Below are positions 18,501 through 26,232 of a DNA stretch of 64,000 nucleotides, piece by piece. This stretch comes from JABMMZ01 sp044341025 (GTDB lineage Bacteria; Bacteroidota; Bacteroidia; NS11-12g; UBA955). Under the pieces are notes generated by a model. The model saw nothing but the letters and a program-made list of their open reading frames with translations. It was not told where the DNA came from and ran no database searches. How positions within the stretch are numbered: position 1 is the first letter of the stretch; the number at the start of each line of letters is the position of its first letter. Location of the stretch: the NCBI GenBank assembly GCA_044341025.1, contig JBIISM010000007.1, positions 1-64,000 on the forward strand, read 5' to 3'. The translations under genes were made by a program, and so were the position numbers.

Positions 18501-19378
18501 TTATAGTCCCTTTTCATGTAACCTAGCAAAACAGACGTGTTACCATTTCGGCGGTATATGCTAACACGACAAACCATTGTTCCAACTTCAGAACAGTTAC
18601 TTGGTGTAGTTAATAAATTTCCATTGCTGTTGTTAAATGTGAAACCGCGCACAGGATTGAGATTGGTATTTGCCTGACAAGAAGTTATATTTGGATTTCC
18701 ACAATAGTATGTCAGCGGTTTGTATGGATCATATACAGCCTCTTGGTTTTTATCTTCTTTTGCCCTAACCATCTCATACACCTGTGAATCATTGCTCTGA
18801 AATGGTATTGTTCGGTATGAGGTACTATGGGTTTGCAAACAATTTAGATACGTTTCAGCTGGAAATAGAAAATCGTTGAACCCAATTTTGGCAGAATACT
18901 TATTCGCGTAATACAGATTTAGCATGGCCTCCACAAACATATTTCCAGGGGCATATGTCGTGATTGCGCTGTTGCGGCAACATTGTGAAAAACCGAAATA
19001 AACCAAGGGCTTTGACTGCGTTCCAAATAAGGCAAAAGCGCCAGTAGAAAAATCAACGGTATCCAAAAAAGTATGTTTCTCATCCCCTTGGTTAGAGCTC
19101 GTATTGGTGATACAGCCCCCTGCACAGGCAGATCCTTTTATCTCCTCGATTTTAACGCGGGTTAAACTGAGCACAATCTCAAATGAATCGTTGTAAGCCA
19201 CTGTTCTTGGAGGCGAGTTCAATGAAATTCCTCGGCAGTCGCGGTATAATGCAACAGTCACTTCATACTTCTTTCCACTCAAATACCTGTAAAAGACATC
19301 GCCACCGATAAAAGAACTGGCAAATCCTTGAAGAGCAAAGACAGTAAATAAGAAAAATAGTATTGTTAGTCGCCTCAT
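15578..19378 (-). CDS. Large secreted multidomain protein with T9SS type-A sorting domain
   Basis: 1266 residues. A signal peptide (TILFFLFTVFALQGFAS) is followed by an N-terminal module beginning IGGDVFYRYLSGKKYEVTVALYRDCRG with a CCRN motif; this module is shared with the large protein at 60718. The middle has SdrD/Cna-B-like segments (FVDVNSNCVFDAGDHALA, RTFEDRNNNGIKDGTETY) and several 80-residue beta-sandwich-like repeats with GADSF/GANTYSLY motifs. The end is a type-A sorting domain (FNIYPNPIAKQGRLFFEEP). ATG 19376-19378 is chosen because the upstream TTG is part of the -7 box TATTTTTG (19391-19398, minus strand), giving a 12-nt leader. It is probably an adhesin or surface-layer type protein; ligand unknown. 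Confidence 0.8.
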   Translation of the reverse strand: MRRLTILFFLFTVFALQGFASSFIGGDVFYRYLSGKKYEVTVALYRDCRGISLNSPPRTVAYNDSFEIVLSLTRVKIEEIKGSACAGGCITNTSSNQGDEKHTFLDTVDFSTGAFALFGTQSKPLVYFGFSQCCRNSAITTYAPGNMFVEAMLNLYYANKYSAKIGFNDFLFPAETYLNCLQTHSTSYRTIPFQSNDSQVYEMVRAKEDKNQEAVYDPYKPLTYYCGNPNITSCQANTNLNPVRGFTFNNSNGNLLTTPSNCSEVGTMVCRVSIYRRNGNTSVLLGYMKRDYNFIVKPSPGERVPYILKNKDYTIKAREQFCVDIPVKDDKDVLQTLSDTVLITLVKVPLYGNLSLIDSNAREKTLHYCWTPSDDDYLNKRVADLSFFADQKRCLIMKKHGLSTSIQFSVIAPDSICQVKVRTFEDRNNNGIKDGTETYSKAKFFMDSKSIYTIYETDSLGQLVLNPFYGKLSFGIPSQLERYSNKSDKVLQTYFDSTYNLDLPYNKRYGIKGKVFVDVNSNCVFDAGDHALANEKLLLRNKQVLAISDKNGDYFIQSQTGSDVLEIKSDAYSANCSASYNIQMKSDTVQMGFDFPLSPKSAFKDLSVELLSKPHLKQNQVLSQNIKVSNKGFKTEKNVLLGLKTSQRLFDFKSSKTTYKYADTLFWIIDSIPANASVLIPFDFRVYKDSFLSNSLMCYSAFLRADSVVDNNQFKICEVFTDTVLAVQCKSSMSTYKVQEQDRRITYKVSFSDKNYNHTYLVLNDSLDASKFDLTSFKLMNNPNGFKVNLIDHVLFAEYYGNVSGGTELGFVYALDLKPGFTQGFKVYNTANWFVDNINKPFSHKVVNETEAAIRIGILNDSNYCLGETISLPVTCLFIPNAKFKVYLSDSLSSFANQTLLLDTLVAKRDNLLFARIPFSIKTGNGYKLKVVSDYPKTQSFETDFTQTLRLNALPSVGLSSNLSNGKICSNDTLKFFATGADSFMYFYNTYQLGQFSKKKTTFTFVPSSNGKLQVATKDLNACLAYSNEIPFSINALPNVKLLSNKELCAGGQLDLDLTGANTYSLYQNSLFLAGNLSSGLRKSPVLNTNTGYKLIGRDANNCVNTDSVTIVVNTLPFKPVIYANKNYLQSNYSAGNQWFMGAIKIDSATAQTFYPPVNGSYAVEYTNSKGCKATSDVYDFRYYSLTSTNYKNQFNIYPNPIAKQGRLFFEEPVIGSIQIYNALGQKIFEQNASSVGVSFIVLDLNTTGLYWIKLGREGVYSFLVE

Positions 19379-19498
19379 ATCCTTAAGACACAAAAATAAA
19401 TAATATGTTGCACTCTCAAGGTATAAATATTATCAATATGTTTTATTTCCTCCCTTTGAGCACAATAATCATTTAAAAATTAACTAATTTTGCCCCAC

Positions 19499-21376
19499 TT
19501 GGCACGGATAAAAATCAATATAAAAGATGGGACCATCAAACGTTCCGATAAAGTTTTGGGCATAGACCTCGGAACCACCAACAGCCTTGTGGCATTGGTA
19601 AATCCAGAGACCCATGAAGCCTATTGCTTGGGTGAAAATGGCGACAAAATTGTTCCTTCCGTTATTTATATTGATGCCAACAATCAAATTGTGGTTGGTG
19701 ATCCAGCAAAAGCTCATTTGTTGAGCGAATCGTCCAATACCGTGTATTCTGTTAAACGTCTTTTAGGCCGTTCATTTACCGACTTAGCATCCCACGCCCG
19801 CAGCTTTGGCTACCACTTGGTGCCAGACGATACCAAGGCTATGGTGAATATTGAAATCAATGGAAAAATATACAACCCCATTGAATTGTCTTCTTTTATT
19901 TTAAAACACTTAAAACAAAAGGCAGAAACGATATTGGGTGAAAGCATTGGCAAAGCGGTTATTACCGTACCTGCCTATTTTAACGATTCACAAAGACAAG
20001 CCACCAGAGACGCAGGCAAATTGGCCGGACTCGATGTTTTGCGTATAGTAAACGAACCTACTGCTGCGAGTTTGGCTTACGGCATAGGTTTGAATAAAGC
20101 TGAACAAAAAACCATAGCCGTGTACGACTTAGGCGGTGGCACATTCGATATCACCATTTTGCAAATTCAAAATGGAGTTTTTGAAGTCTTGTCGACCAAC
20201 GGCGATACCTATACCGGTGGCGATGACTTCGACCGCAGCATTGCAGATTATTGGTGCATTGAATTGGGTTTAAAAATTGAAGACATTGAATCCAATAAAT
20301 CCGATTACCAAACCCTTCGATTAAAAGCAGAAGAAGCAAAAAAACATTTAAGTGAAGCGCCGGAGTATACTGGTCAGATTGTTTTAAACAATAATACTTA
20401 CCACTTGTCGCTTACAAGAGAAACTTTCCAAAAGCTTATATTCTCTATCGTTGAAAAGACCTTGAAATCGTGCGCCATGGCAATGAAAGATGCCGATTTG
20501 GGTGTTGAAGAAATAGATGAAGTGGTGATGGTGGGCGGCTCTACAAGAACCTTATACGTCATTGAAAGGGTACAAAAATTCTTTAAGAAAGACCAGGTCA
20601 ACAACAAATTAAACCCCGATGAAGTGGTTGCGCTGGGCGCTGCCATTGAAGCCGATATTTTGGCAGGCAACAGAAAAGACATTTTATTGTTGGATGTAAC
20701 GCCTTTGAGCTTGGGCATAGAAACCATGGGCGGCTTAATGGATGTGATTATTCCGCGCAACAGCAAATTGCCATGCAGCGCCGGCAGACAATACACCACC
20801 TCAATTGATGGACAAAGCAAATTAAAAATTAGCGTTTACCAAGGTGAACGAGAAATGGTGGCCGACAATAGAAAACTTGGCGAATTCACTTTGGAAAACA
20901 TTCCAGCCATGCCAGCGGGATTGCCAAAAATTGACATCCGTTTTATTTTAAACGCCGATGGGATTTTAAAAGTTGAAGCAGTAGAATTGCGCTCAGGGGT
21001 TCAGCAAATAATAGATATAGAACCACAATACGGCCTAAGTGACAACGATGTTGAAACAATGCTATTAGCCGCCATGCAACACGCAGAGGCAGACATGCAC
21101 GCAAGGTCTTTGGCAGAAACCAAAACTGAAGCCGAACAGGTTATTTACCAATGCAAAAAACTGATCCAAAACAACAGCAGTTTATTGAGCGAGCATGAAG
21201 CATTGGAAACAAAAACGGCAATTTCTAATTTAGAAACGATTTGTAAAGAAACCGACAAAGAAGCAATAATAACAGCGATGGAGCGTTTGAACCATATTAC
21301 CCGTCCTTTTGCCGAGCGCTTAATGGATGAAGCCATTGGAAAAGCATTAACTGGAAAAAAATTAGACACATTATAA
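19499..21376 (+). CDS. hscA: Hsp70-family chaperone HscA (Fe-S cluster biogenesis type)
   Basis: 625 residues. The ATPase domain has phosphate-1 GIDLGTTNS, AVYDLGGGTFDITIL and VMVGGSTRT; the substrate domain has LDVTPLSLGIETMGGLMDVI and VQQIIDIEPQYGLSDNDV, closer to HscA (chaperone for IscU-held Fe-S clusters) than to DnaK. HscA lacks DnaK's long acidic tail, as here. There is no ATG near the N-terminus: TTG at 19499 gives M-A-R-I-K-I-N-I, as in related proteins, while TTG at 19490 is inside a -7 box TAATTTTG (19485-19492) exactly 6 nt before. HscB, IscU or ferredoxin genes are not adjacent. A barrel protein gene follows after 3 nt. Confidence 0.85.
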   Translation: MARIKINIKDGTIKRSDKVLGIDLGTTNSLVALVNPETHEAYCLGENGDKIVPSVIYIDANNQIVVGDPAKAHLLSESSNTVYSVKRLLGRSFTDLASHARSFGYHLVPDDTKAMVNIEINGKIYNPIELSSFILKHLKQKAETILGESIGKAVITVPAYFNDSQRQATRDAGKLAGLDVLRIVNEPTAASLAYGIGLNKAEQKTIAVYDLGGGTFDITILQIQNGVFEVLSTNGDTYTGGDDFDRSIADYWCIELGLKIEDIESNKSDYQTLRLKAEEAKKHLSEAPEYTGQIVLNNNTYHLSLTRETFQKLIFSIVEKTLKSCAMAMKDADLGVEEIDEVVMVGGSTRTLYVIERVQKFFKKDQVNNKLNPDEVVALGAAIEADILAGNRKDILLLDVTPLSLGIETMGGLMDVIIPRNSKLPCSAGRQYTTSIDGQSKLKISVYQGEREMVADNRKLGEFTLENIPAMPAGLPKIDIRFILNADGILKVEAVELRSGVQQIIDIEPQYGLSDNDVETMLLAAMQHAEADMHARSLAETKTEAEQVIYQCKKLIQNNSSLLSEHEALETKTAISNLETICKETDKEAIITAMERLNHITRPFAERLMDEAIGKALTGKKLDTL

Positions 21377-21379
21377 ACC

Positions 21380-22108
21380 ATGAAGTATATAGCATTAATT
21401 TTTTGTTTGTGGAATTTGGCCTTGTTTGCGCAGCCTGAGGGAGAAATTGAAGCCCCTTTGCAACAGCAAAATGTCAACACAGATGAAAATCTGAAAACAA
21501 AATTAGGGGTTAAATTCACCATGGGTGGCCATCGCTTCTTGGGTACTGCCTTCGACAACTCAAGACCTACGTATGGATTTGGAGCCGGTATCTACAACAT
21601 CGTTGATTTAAACAAAAGTAAAAATTTGAAATTGCATTGGGAAATGAACCTTACGTTCAAAGGCAGTAAATTTGGAAAGACCAACGACACATCGTTTAGT
21701 AAAATATCATTGGCTTACCTAGAATTGCCTGTATACTTCAGTGTTGAATTGTACAACAACCCAAAAAAACAGCCAATGCATTTGCTCTTGGGCGGACAGT
21801 TCGGCTACCTTTTTAGAAGCAGCATCAACAAATCGTATGGAAAGTTTGGCGAAGTAAAAACCGATTTGCCATTTAAAAAAATTGACTTAGCGCCAGCCAT
21901 TGGCATCCGCAAAGAAATTGGAAATGGAATGTCGTTTCAATTGTGCGCCAAATTGGGCATGCGCAACATTTACACCTCTGTGTTTAAGGAGCGGACGGAT
22001 AACCCATCGAGTGTTTCTAACTACGATTACCGCGACCTAACGCCGCGTTTTAAAGACGGCACCCACTCAGTGCGAAACATGAGCATTGAGTTGTCGTTTA
22101 TGTTTTAA
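21380..22108 (+). CDS. PorT-like outer-membrane beta-barrel protein
   Basis: 242 residues with a signal peptide ending LALFAQP. The mature chain has alternating amphipathic strands (LHWEMNLTFKGSKFG, LLLGGQFGYLFRSS, MSFQLCAKLGMRNIY) and ends SIELSFMF with a terminal Phe, the usual signal for outer-membrane barrel insertion. It resembles the 'outer membrane beta-barrel' (OMP_b-brl_2, PorT-like) group. It starts 3 nt after the hscA stop and is probably co-transcribed, though a functional link to Fe-S assembly is not evident. Confidence 0.7.
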   Translation: MKYIALIFCLWNLALFAQPEGEIEAPLQQQNVNTDENLKTKLGVKFTMGGHRFLGTAFDNSRPTYGFGAGIYNIVDLNKSKNLKLHWEMNLTFKGSKFGKTNDTSFSKISLAYLELPVYFSVELYNNPKKQPMHLLLGGQFGYLFRSSINKSYGKFGEVKTDLPFKKIDLAPAIGIRKEIGNGMSFQLCAKLGMRNIYTSVFKERTDNPSSVSNYDYRDLTPRFKDGTHSVRNMSIELSFMF

Positions 22109-22189
22109 TGCCGTTAAGTTTTTATTAATTTAAGCCTTTTGCCCATTGTGGCACAATGATTGCCCTTTCTGAATTGGAGATTAAATTAC

Positions 22190-22504
22190 GTGAAAGCATT
22201 CATACTCATGGTCGGATTATTGGCAAGCATGCAAGTAATGGCACAAAGCAGCGGCAAAGTGACCATGTACCCAAACCCAGCGAATGGATTTGTTAAAATT
22301 AATTTTAGCGAAACCCCTAAATCTGATATAACATTAACAATAAGCGATATTCTTGGCAATAAAATGGAGACCTATACATTTAAAGCCAATGATACTATTG
22401 CCTGCGACTTCTCCAACTTAAACCTTATTAACGGGATGTATTTGATTAAAATTGAATATGGTGACCATGTGGTTTTAAAAAAGTTGTTGATCAAAAACAG
22501 CTAA
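22190..22504 (+). CDS. Minimal T9SS type-A sorting-domain protein
   Basis: 104 residues consisting of a signal peptide (MKAFILMVGLLASMQVMAQ, starting at GTG 22190) and almost nothing but a T9SS C-terminal domain (VTMYPNPANGFVKINF...GMYLIKIEYGDHVVLKKLLIK). It therefore exports little or no passenger. The TTG at 22160 would add a ten-residue tail before the signal peptide and is rejected. It could be a remnant of a larger secreted protein or a true small secreted factor. The spacer to fbaB (22505-22685) shows no gene. Confidence 0.7.
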   Translation: MKAFILMVGLLASMQVMAQSSGKVTMYPNPANGFVKINFSETPKSDITLTISDILGNKMETYTFKANDTIACDFSNLNLINGMYLIKIEYGDHVVLKKLLIKNS

Positions 22505-22662
22505 TTCTATTCCCTTTGTTTTAATTCTTCGCCTCTACCGATCTTTTAGAAAATAGGAAATTCACTTTTCTATTGTGCTAGGATAAAAGGAGTTAAACTG
22601 CATCTTATTTGAATAATTGCCCATATAGGATACAAAATTTTTTCTATTCTTTATAAATTTTG

Positions 22663-22670
22663 TACTTTTG
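22663..22670 (+). promoter_or_regulatory. -7 box of fbaB
   Basis: TACTTTTG matches TAnnTTTG exactly and lies 15 nt before the fbaB ATG. No TTG occurs at the expected -33 position. Confidence 0.5.
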
Positions 22671-22685
22671 CAACCTAATTAAATT

Positions 22686-23744
22686 ATGAGCTTTTCAAAA
22701 ATTCAAGAACTATTGGGAAACGATGCCGATAGTTTGTTAAACCACACCTCAAAAACGATCAGCAAAGAAAGCATCCACTTACCTGGAGGCGATTTTGTAG
22801 ACCGTGTATTTGCGCAAACCAACCGTTCCCCTCAAGTATTAAGAAGTTTAAACGCCATTTACAACCATGGCAGATTGGCTGGAACAGGCTACGTTAGTAT
22901 CTTGCCAGTTGACCAAGGCATAGAGCACAGTGCTGGTGCATCTTTTGCTCCAAACCCTGCTTTCTTTGATCCAGAAAACATTGTAAAATTAGCCATAGAA
23001 GGCGGTTGCAACGCGGTTGCTTCTACCTATGGTGTTCTTGCTGCGTGCAGCAGAAAATATGCACACAAAATTCCTTTCATTGTGAAATTAAACCACAATG
23101 AGTTTTTAAGCTACCCCAACAAATTTGATCAAATCATGTTTGGAAGCGTTGATGAAGCATGGAATTTAGGCGCAACAGCAGTTGGAGCAACCATTTACTT
23201 CGGTTCTCCGGAATCTGCCCGTCAAATCGTTGAAGTTGCCCAAGCATTCGAAAGAGCGCATGAGTTGGGTATGACGACTATTTTATGGTGCTACCTAAGA
23301 AACAACGGTTTCAAAAAAGACGGCATCGACTACCACACAGCAACCGACTTAACTGCACAAGCAAACCATTTGGGTGTAACCATCCAAGCGGATATCATCA
23401 AACAAAAACTACCTACCAACAACGGTGGATACACTGCCCTAAATTTTGGCAAAACCCACCCTAAAGTATACAGCGAACTAAGTACTGACCATCCAATTGA
23501 TCTTTGCCGTTACCAAGTTGCAAATTGCTACATGGGGCGTGCAGGTTTAATTAACAGTGGAGGCGAAAGTAAAGGTGCTAGCGATTTGGCTGAAGCAGTT
23601 ACAACCGCAGTAATCAACAAACGCGCAGGCGGACAAGGTTTGATAAGCGGAAGAAAAGCTTTTCAAAAGCCGATGAACGAAGGCATAGCATTGCTAAACA
23701 GCATTCAAGATGTGTATCTTGAAAAACAAATTACTATTGCTTAA
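22686..23744 (+). CDS. fbaB: Class I fructose-bisphosphate aldolase (DhnA/FbaB type)
   Basis: 352 residues, matching the long DhnA-type class I aldolases. It splits fructose 1,6-bisphosphate into glyceraldehyde 3-phosphate and dihydroxyacetone phosphate by a lysine Schiff base, with no metal. Diagnostic stretches are SILPVDQGIEHSAGASFAPN, VASTYGVLAACSRKYAHKIP and FIVKLNHNEF; the lysine in QADIIKQKLP is the probable Schiff-base residue by position in the barrel. It is followed by accD after 33 nt in the same direction, an order common in Bacteroidota; the two may share a transcript. Confidence 0.95.
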   Translation: MSFSKIQELLGNDADSLLNHTSKTISKESIHLPGGDFVDRVFAQTNRSPQVLRSLNAIYNHGRLAGTGYVSILPVDQGIEHSAGASFAPNPAFFDPENIVKLAIEGGCNAVASTYGVLAACSRKYAHKIPFIVKLNHNEFLSYPNKFDQIMFGSVDEAWNLGATAVGATIYFGSPESARQIVEVAQAFERAHELGMTTILWCYLRNNGFKKDGIDYHTATDLTAQANHLGVTIQADIIKQKLPTNNGGYTALNFGKTHPKVYSELSTDHPIDLCRYQVANCYMGRAGLINSGGESKGASDLAEAVTTAVINKRAGGQGLISGRKAFQKPMNEGIALLNSIQDVYLEKQITIA

Positions 23745-23777
23745 TTCAAATCTTTATCCTAATCTTGTACTTGTATT

Positions 23778-24623
23778 ATGAGCTGGTTTAAACGTGTATC
23801 CGAAGGTATAACTACTAAAACTAAGGAAAAAAACGCGACTCCAGACGGCTTATGGGATAAGTGTCCTAGATGCAAAGTCCTCACACCGCATAAAGATTTA
23901 ATTGAGGGCCGTTTTGTTTGCCCATCTTGCGACTACCATTATAAAATTAGTTCAAAAGAATATTTTGAAATCTTATTTGATGACAACAAATTCAAAGAAC
24001 TAGATCCGAATTTAATTTCTGACGACCCTCTGAACTTTACAGACACCAAACCTTACACCGCAAGGATAGAAGACAGCATCAAAAAAAGTGGGTTAAAAGA
24101 TGCCGTTAGAACTGCCCACGGCAAATCCAATGGACGTAAAATAGTGGTTGCTTGTATGGACTTCGCTTTTATCGGAGGCTCTATGGGAAGTGTTGTTGGA
24201 GAGAAAATTGCAAGAGCCATAGACTTTGCAAGAGAAAACCGCATGCCACTTGTAATTATCAGCAAAAGTGGTGGTGCACGTATGATGGAAGCAGCATTCT
24301 CGCTTATGCAAATGGCTAAGACCTCTGCAAAGTTGGCGCTTTTGGCAAGAGATGGTGTTCCGTATATATCTTTATTAACCGACCCAACAACTGGTGGTAT
24401 TACTGCCTCATTTGCTATGTTGGGTGATTTCAACATCGCTGAACCAGAAGCACTGATCGGCTTTGCAGGACCAAGGGTGATTAAAGAAACCATAGGAAAA
24501 GATTTACCAAAAGGATTCCAAAGTTCTGAGTTTTTATTAGAGCATGGCTTTGTCGATATGATCGTACACAGAAACGTTTTGAAAGATAAAATCAGTTTGC
24601 TCTTAAGTCAGATTTGGGATTAA
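23778..24623 (+). CDS. accD: Acetyl-CoA carboxylase carboxyltransferase subunit beta
   Basis: 281 residues. Pairs with AccA to transfer CO2 from carboxybiotin to acetyl-CoA, the first step of fatty acid synthesis. The N-terminal zinc ribbon has Cys29-X2-Cys32 and Cys48-X2-Cys51 (CPRC, CPSC). The crotonase-like core contains SKSGGARMMEAAFSLMQMAK and LTDPTTGGITASFAMLGD, with IGFAGPRVIKETIG near the end. It lies between fbaB and gcvH in one direction. AccA and the biotin carboxylase genes are not in the window. Confidence 0.97.
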   Translation: MSWFKRVSEGITTKTKEKNATPDGLWDKCPRCKVLTPHKDLIEGRFVCPSCDYHYKISSKEYFEILFDDNKFKELDPNLISDDPLNFTDTKPYTARIEDSIKKSGLKDAVRTAHGKSNGRKIVVACMDFAFIGGSMGSVVGEKIARAIDFARENRMPLVIISKSGGARMMEAAFSLMQMAKTSAKLALLARDGVPYISLLTDPTTGGITASFAMLGDFNIAEPEALIGFAGPRVIKETIGKDLPKGFQSSEFLLEHGFVDMIVHRNVLKDKISLLLSQIWD

Positions 24624-24662
24624 CTAAAATAATTTAAACATAAAAAATAATCAAATAACACA

Positions 24663-25043
24663 ATGAACTTTCCAGAAAATTTAAAGTACACCAAAGACCA
24701 CGAATGGATTAGCATAGATGGCGATACCGCAACTGTAGGCATTACCGATTTTGCTCAAGGTGAACTTGGTGATATCGTTTTCGTTGAAATCGAAACAAAA
24801 AGTCAAACACTCTCTAAAGAAGCGACCTTCGGAACTGTTGAAGCGGTTAAGACTGTAAGTGATTTATTCATGCCTATCTCTGGCGAAGTGTCAGAAGTTA
24901 ACCCAGCATTAGAATCTAATCCTGAATTGGTAAACTCTGATCCTTACCAAGCGGGTTGGATGGTGAAAATCAAAATCAGCAATCCTGAAGAGTTAAACGA
25001 ACTGTTGGATTCTACAGCATACCAAGCTTTAACTGGTCACTAA
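24663..25043 (+). CDS. gcvH: Glycine cleavage system H protein
   Basis: 126 residues, normal length. The lipoyl-carrying shuttle of the glycine cleavage complex moves the aminomethyl group from the P protein to the T protein. The lipoylation site is Lys63 in TFGTVEAVKTVSD; the N-terminal KYTKDHEWI and C-terminal AGWMVKIKI are also typical. It is 39 nt after accD and 15 nt before the VanZ-like gene, so probably part of a run of co-oriented genes. GcvT and GcvP are not in the window, and no glycine riboswitch is seen upstream. Confidence 0.97.
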   Translation: MNFPENLKYTKDHEWISIDGDTATVGITDFAQGELGDIVFVEIETKSQTLSKEATFGTVEAVKTVSDLFMPISGEVSEVNPALESNPELVNSDPYQAGWMVKIKISNPEELNELLDSTAYQALTGH

Positions 25044-25058
25044 TCAAATTCAGTTAGT

Positions 25059-25475
25059 TTGGCTAACAAATTAAAAATATTAAAACATCAATTGCCCACT
25101 TTTGCGTGGGCAATTTTTATTTTGGCTTTATGCACCATCAGCAGTGGTGGATTCATACCCCAAAAACTAGTAGGCATCCAAACCGATAAACTAGGACATG
25201 CATTTGTCTTCGCGGTTCTTGTGTATTTCTTAATGCTTGGTTTTATCAAGCAATGGCGCTACTCTTTTTTATTGAATAAAATACGCGTCGTTTCTTTCAT
25301 CATTGCCATTATTTACGCCATTTTTATTGAATTGATTCAGCACTACTTTACCGTCGACCGAAAGGCCGAATATTGGGATGTCGTGGCAGATATCATCGGC
25401 GCAGTCGTAGGTATTGCATTGTTTCATACCGTTTATGGCGATTTGAAGTTTTTGGACAGGGACGAGAATGTGTGA
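25059..25475 (+). CDS. VanZ-like family membrane protein
   Basis: 138 residues with four predicted membrane helices (FAWAIFILALCTISSGG, HAFVFAVLVYFLMLGF, VSFIIAIIYAIFIELIQ, VADIIGAVVGIALFH). The motif TDKLGHAFVFAVLVYF and the ELIQHYF...D..DVVADIIGA block are diagnostic of the VanZ-like group, whose general role is unknown despite the name from teicoplanin resistance. No ATG is available at the N-terminus; TTG at 25059, 15 nt after gcvH, is the likely start. A REP-like palindrome begins 6 nt after the stop. Confidence 0.8.
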   Translation: MANKLKILKHQLPTFAWAIFILALCTISSGGFIPQKLVGIQTDKLGHAFVFAVLVYFLMLGFIKQWRYSFLLNKIRVVSFIIAIIYAIFIELIQHYFTVDRKAEYWDVVADIIGAVVGIALFHTVYGDLKFLDRDENV

Positions 25476-25481
25476 GAAATT

Positions 25482-25550
25482 GATCCCGGTAGCAGAGAAC
25501 TCCGTTTCACTTCGTTCACGCTACGGGATGGATGAATTGATCCCGGTAGC
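25482..25550. repeat. REP-like palindrome plus half copy
   Basis: A 48-bp element (25482-25529) runs from GATCCCGGTAGC to GCTACGGGAT and is the reverse complement of the 57-bp unit at the window start. A half copy, GATCCCGGTAGC, follows at 25539-25550. Confidence 0.8.
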
Positions 25551-26232
25551 TATCTGGACACTTGCCCTTGATGTTCTAGTTATTAGTTATTAGTTATTAG
25601 TTATTCGTTAATTGTTATTGAACGAAATCACCAACAAATACCGATCGCCTCGCTCATCCCGATAGCTATTGGGACTCTTGTTGTTGCTTTTAAGATGCTG
25701 TCTCAGGTGGTGTTTTTCACCCCTGAGTCTTAACTACACTTCGTTCCGTTTAGTAATTCGTTATTCGTTATTAATCGAAATGTATAAGCATTTTTAATAC
25801 TATCCCCTATCCCGAAAGCTTTCGGGAGCTAGACCCTAAATTATACCCGAAATGCAGTCTCAGGTGGTGTTTTCCACCCCTGAGTCATAACGAATTCCCC
25901 AATACCAAAAATTTCGGGTTCGATTGTGTCACCCCGCTGGGGTTACTTATTGATTATTCGCTATTTATCGGAATCCCAATAGCGGTCGTGAAAAATGCCC
26001 TGCCCTTGCCACTTGCACTTGCTGTTCTTCTTATTAGTTAATGGCACATAATTGTAAAAACTACAATATCATATAATTCAGCTTCTACGAAGCAATAATA
26101 ATATCGCTCCACTGGAGCTCCCCTCGCTAATTGCTATAAGGACGAGAAGTCGAAGCATTCACTAAAACACTAACCCCTATACCCTACTCGCTCACCGAAG
26201 TGGAACGAAGGTGAGAACCCTATACCCTAAAA
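25551..26232. repeat. Gene-free repeat-rich spacer
   Basis: This 680-bp stretch has no credible gene. It contains a run of TTATTAG heptamers (about 25578-25602), two GGTG-TTTT-CACC palindromes (25702-25727 and 25858-25884), the perfect 16-bp palindrome CCCGAAAGCTTTCGGG (25811-25826), a double-hairpin element (26071-26118, GCTTC-TAC-GAAGC then GCTCC-ACT-GGAGC) and CTATACC-type heptads (26176-26231) that run up to the stop codon of the M1 peptidase at 26233. Confidence 0.8.
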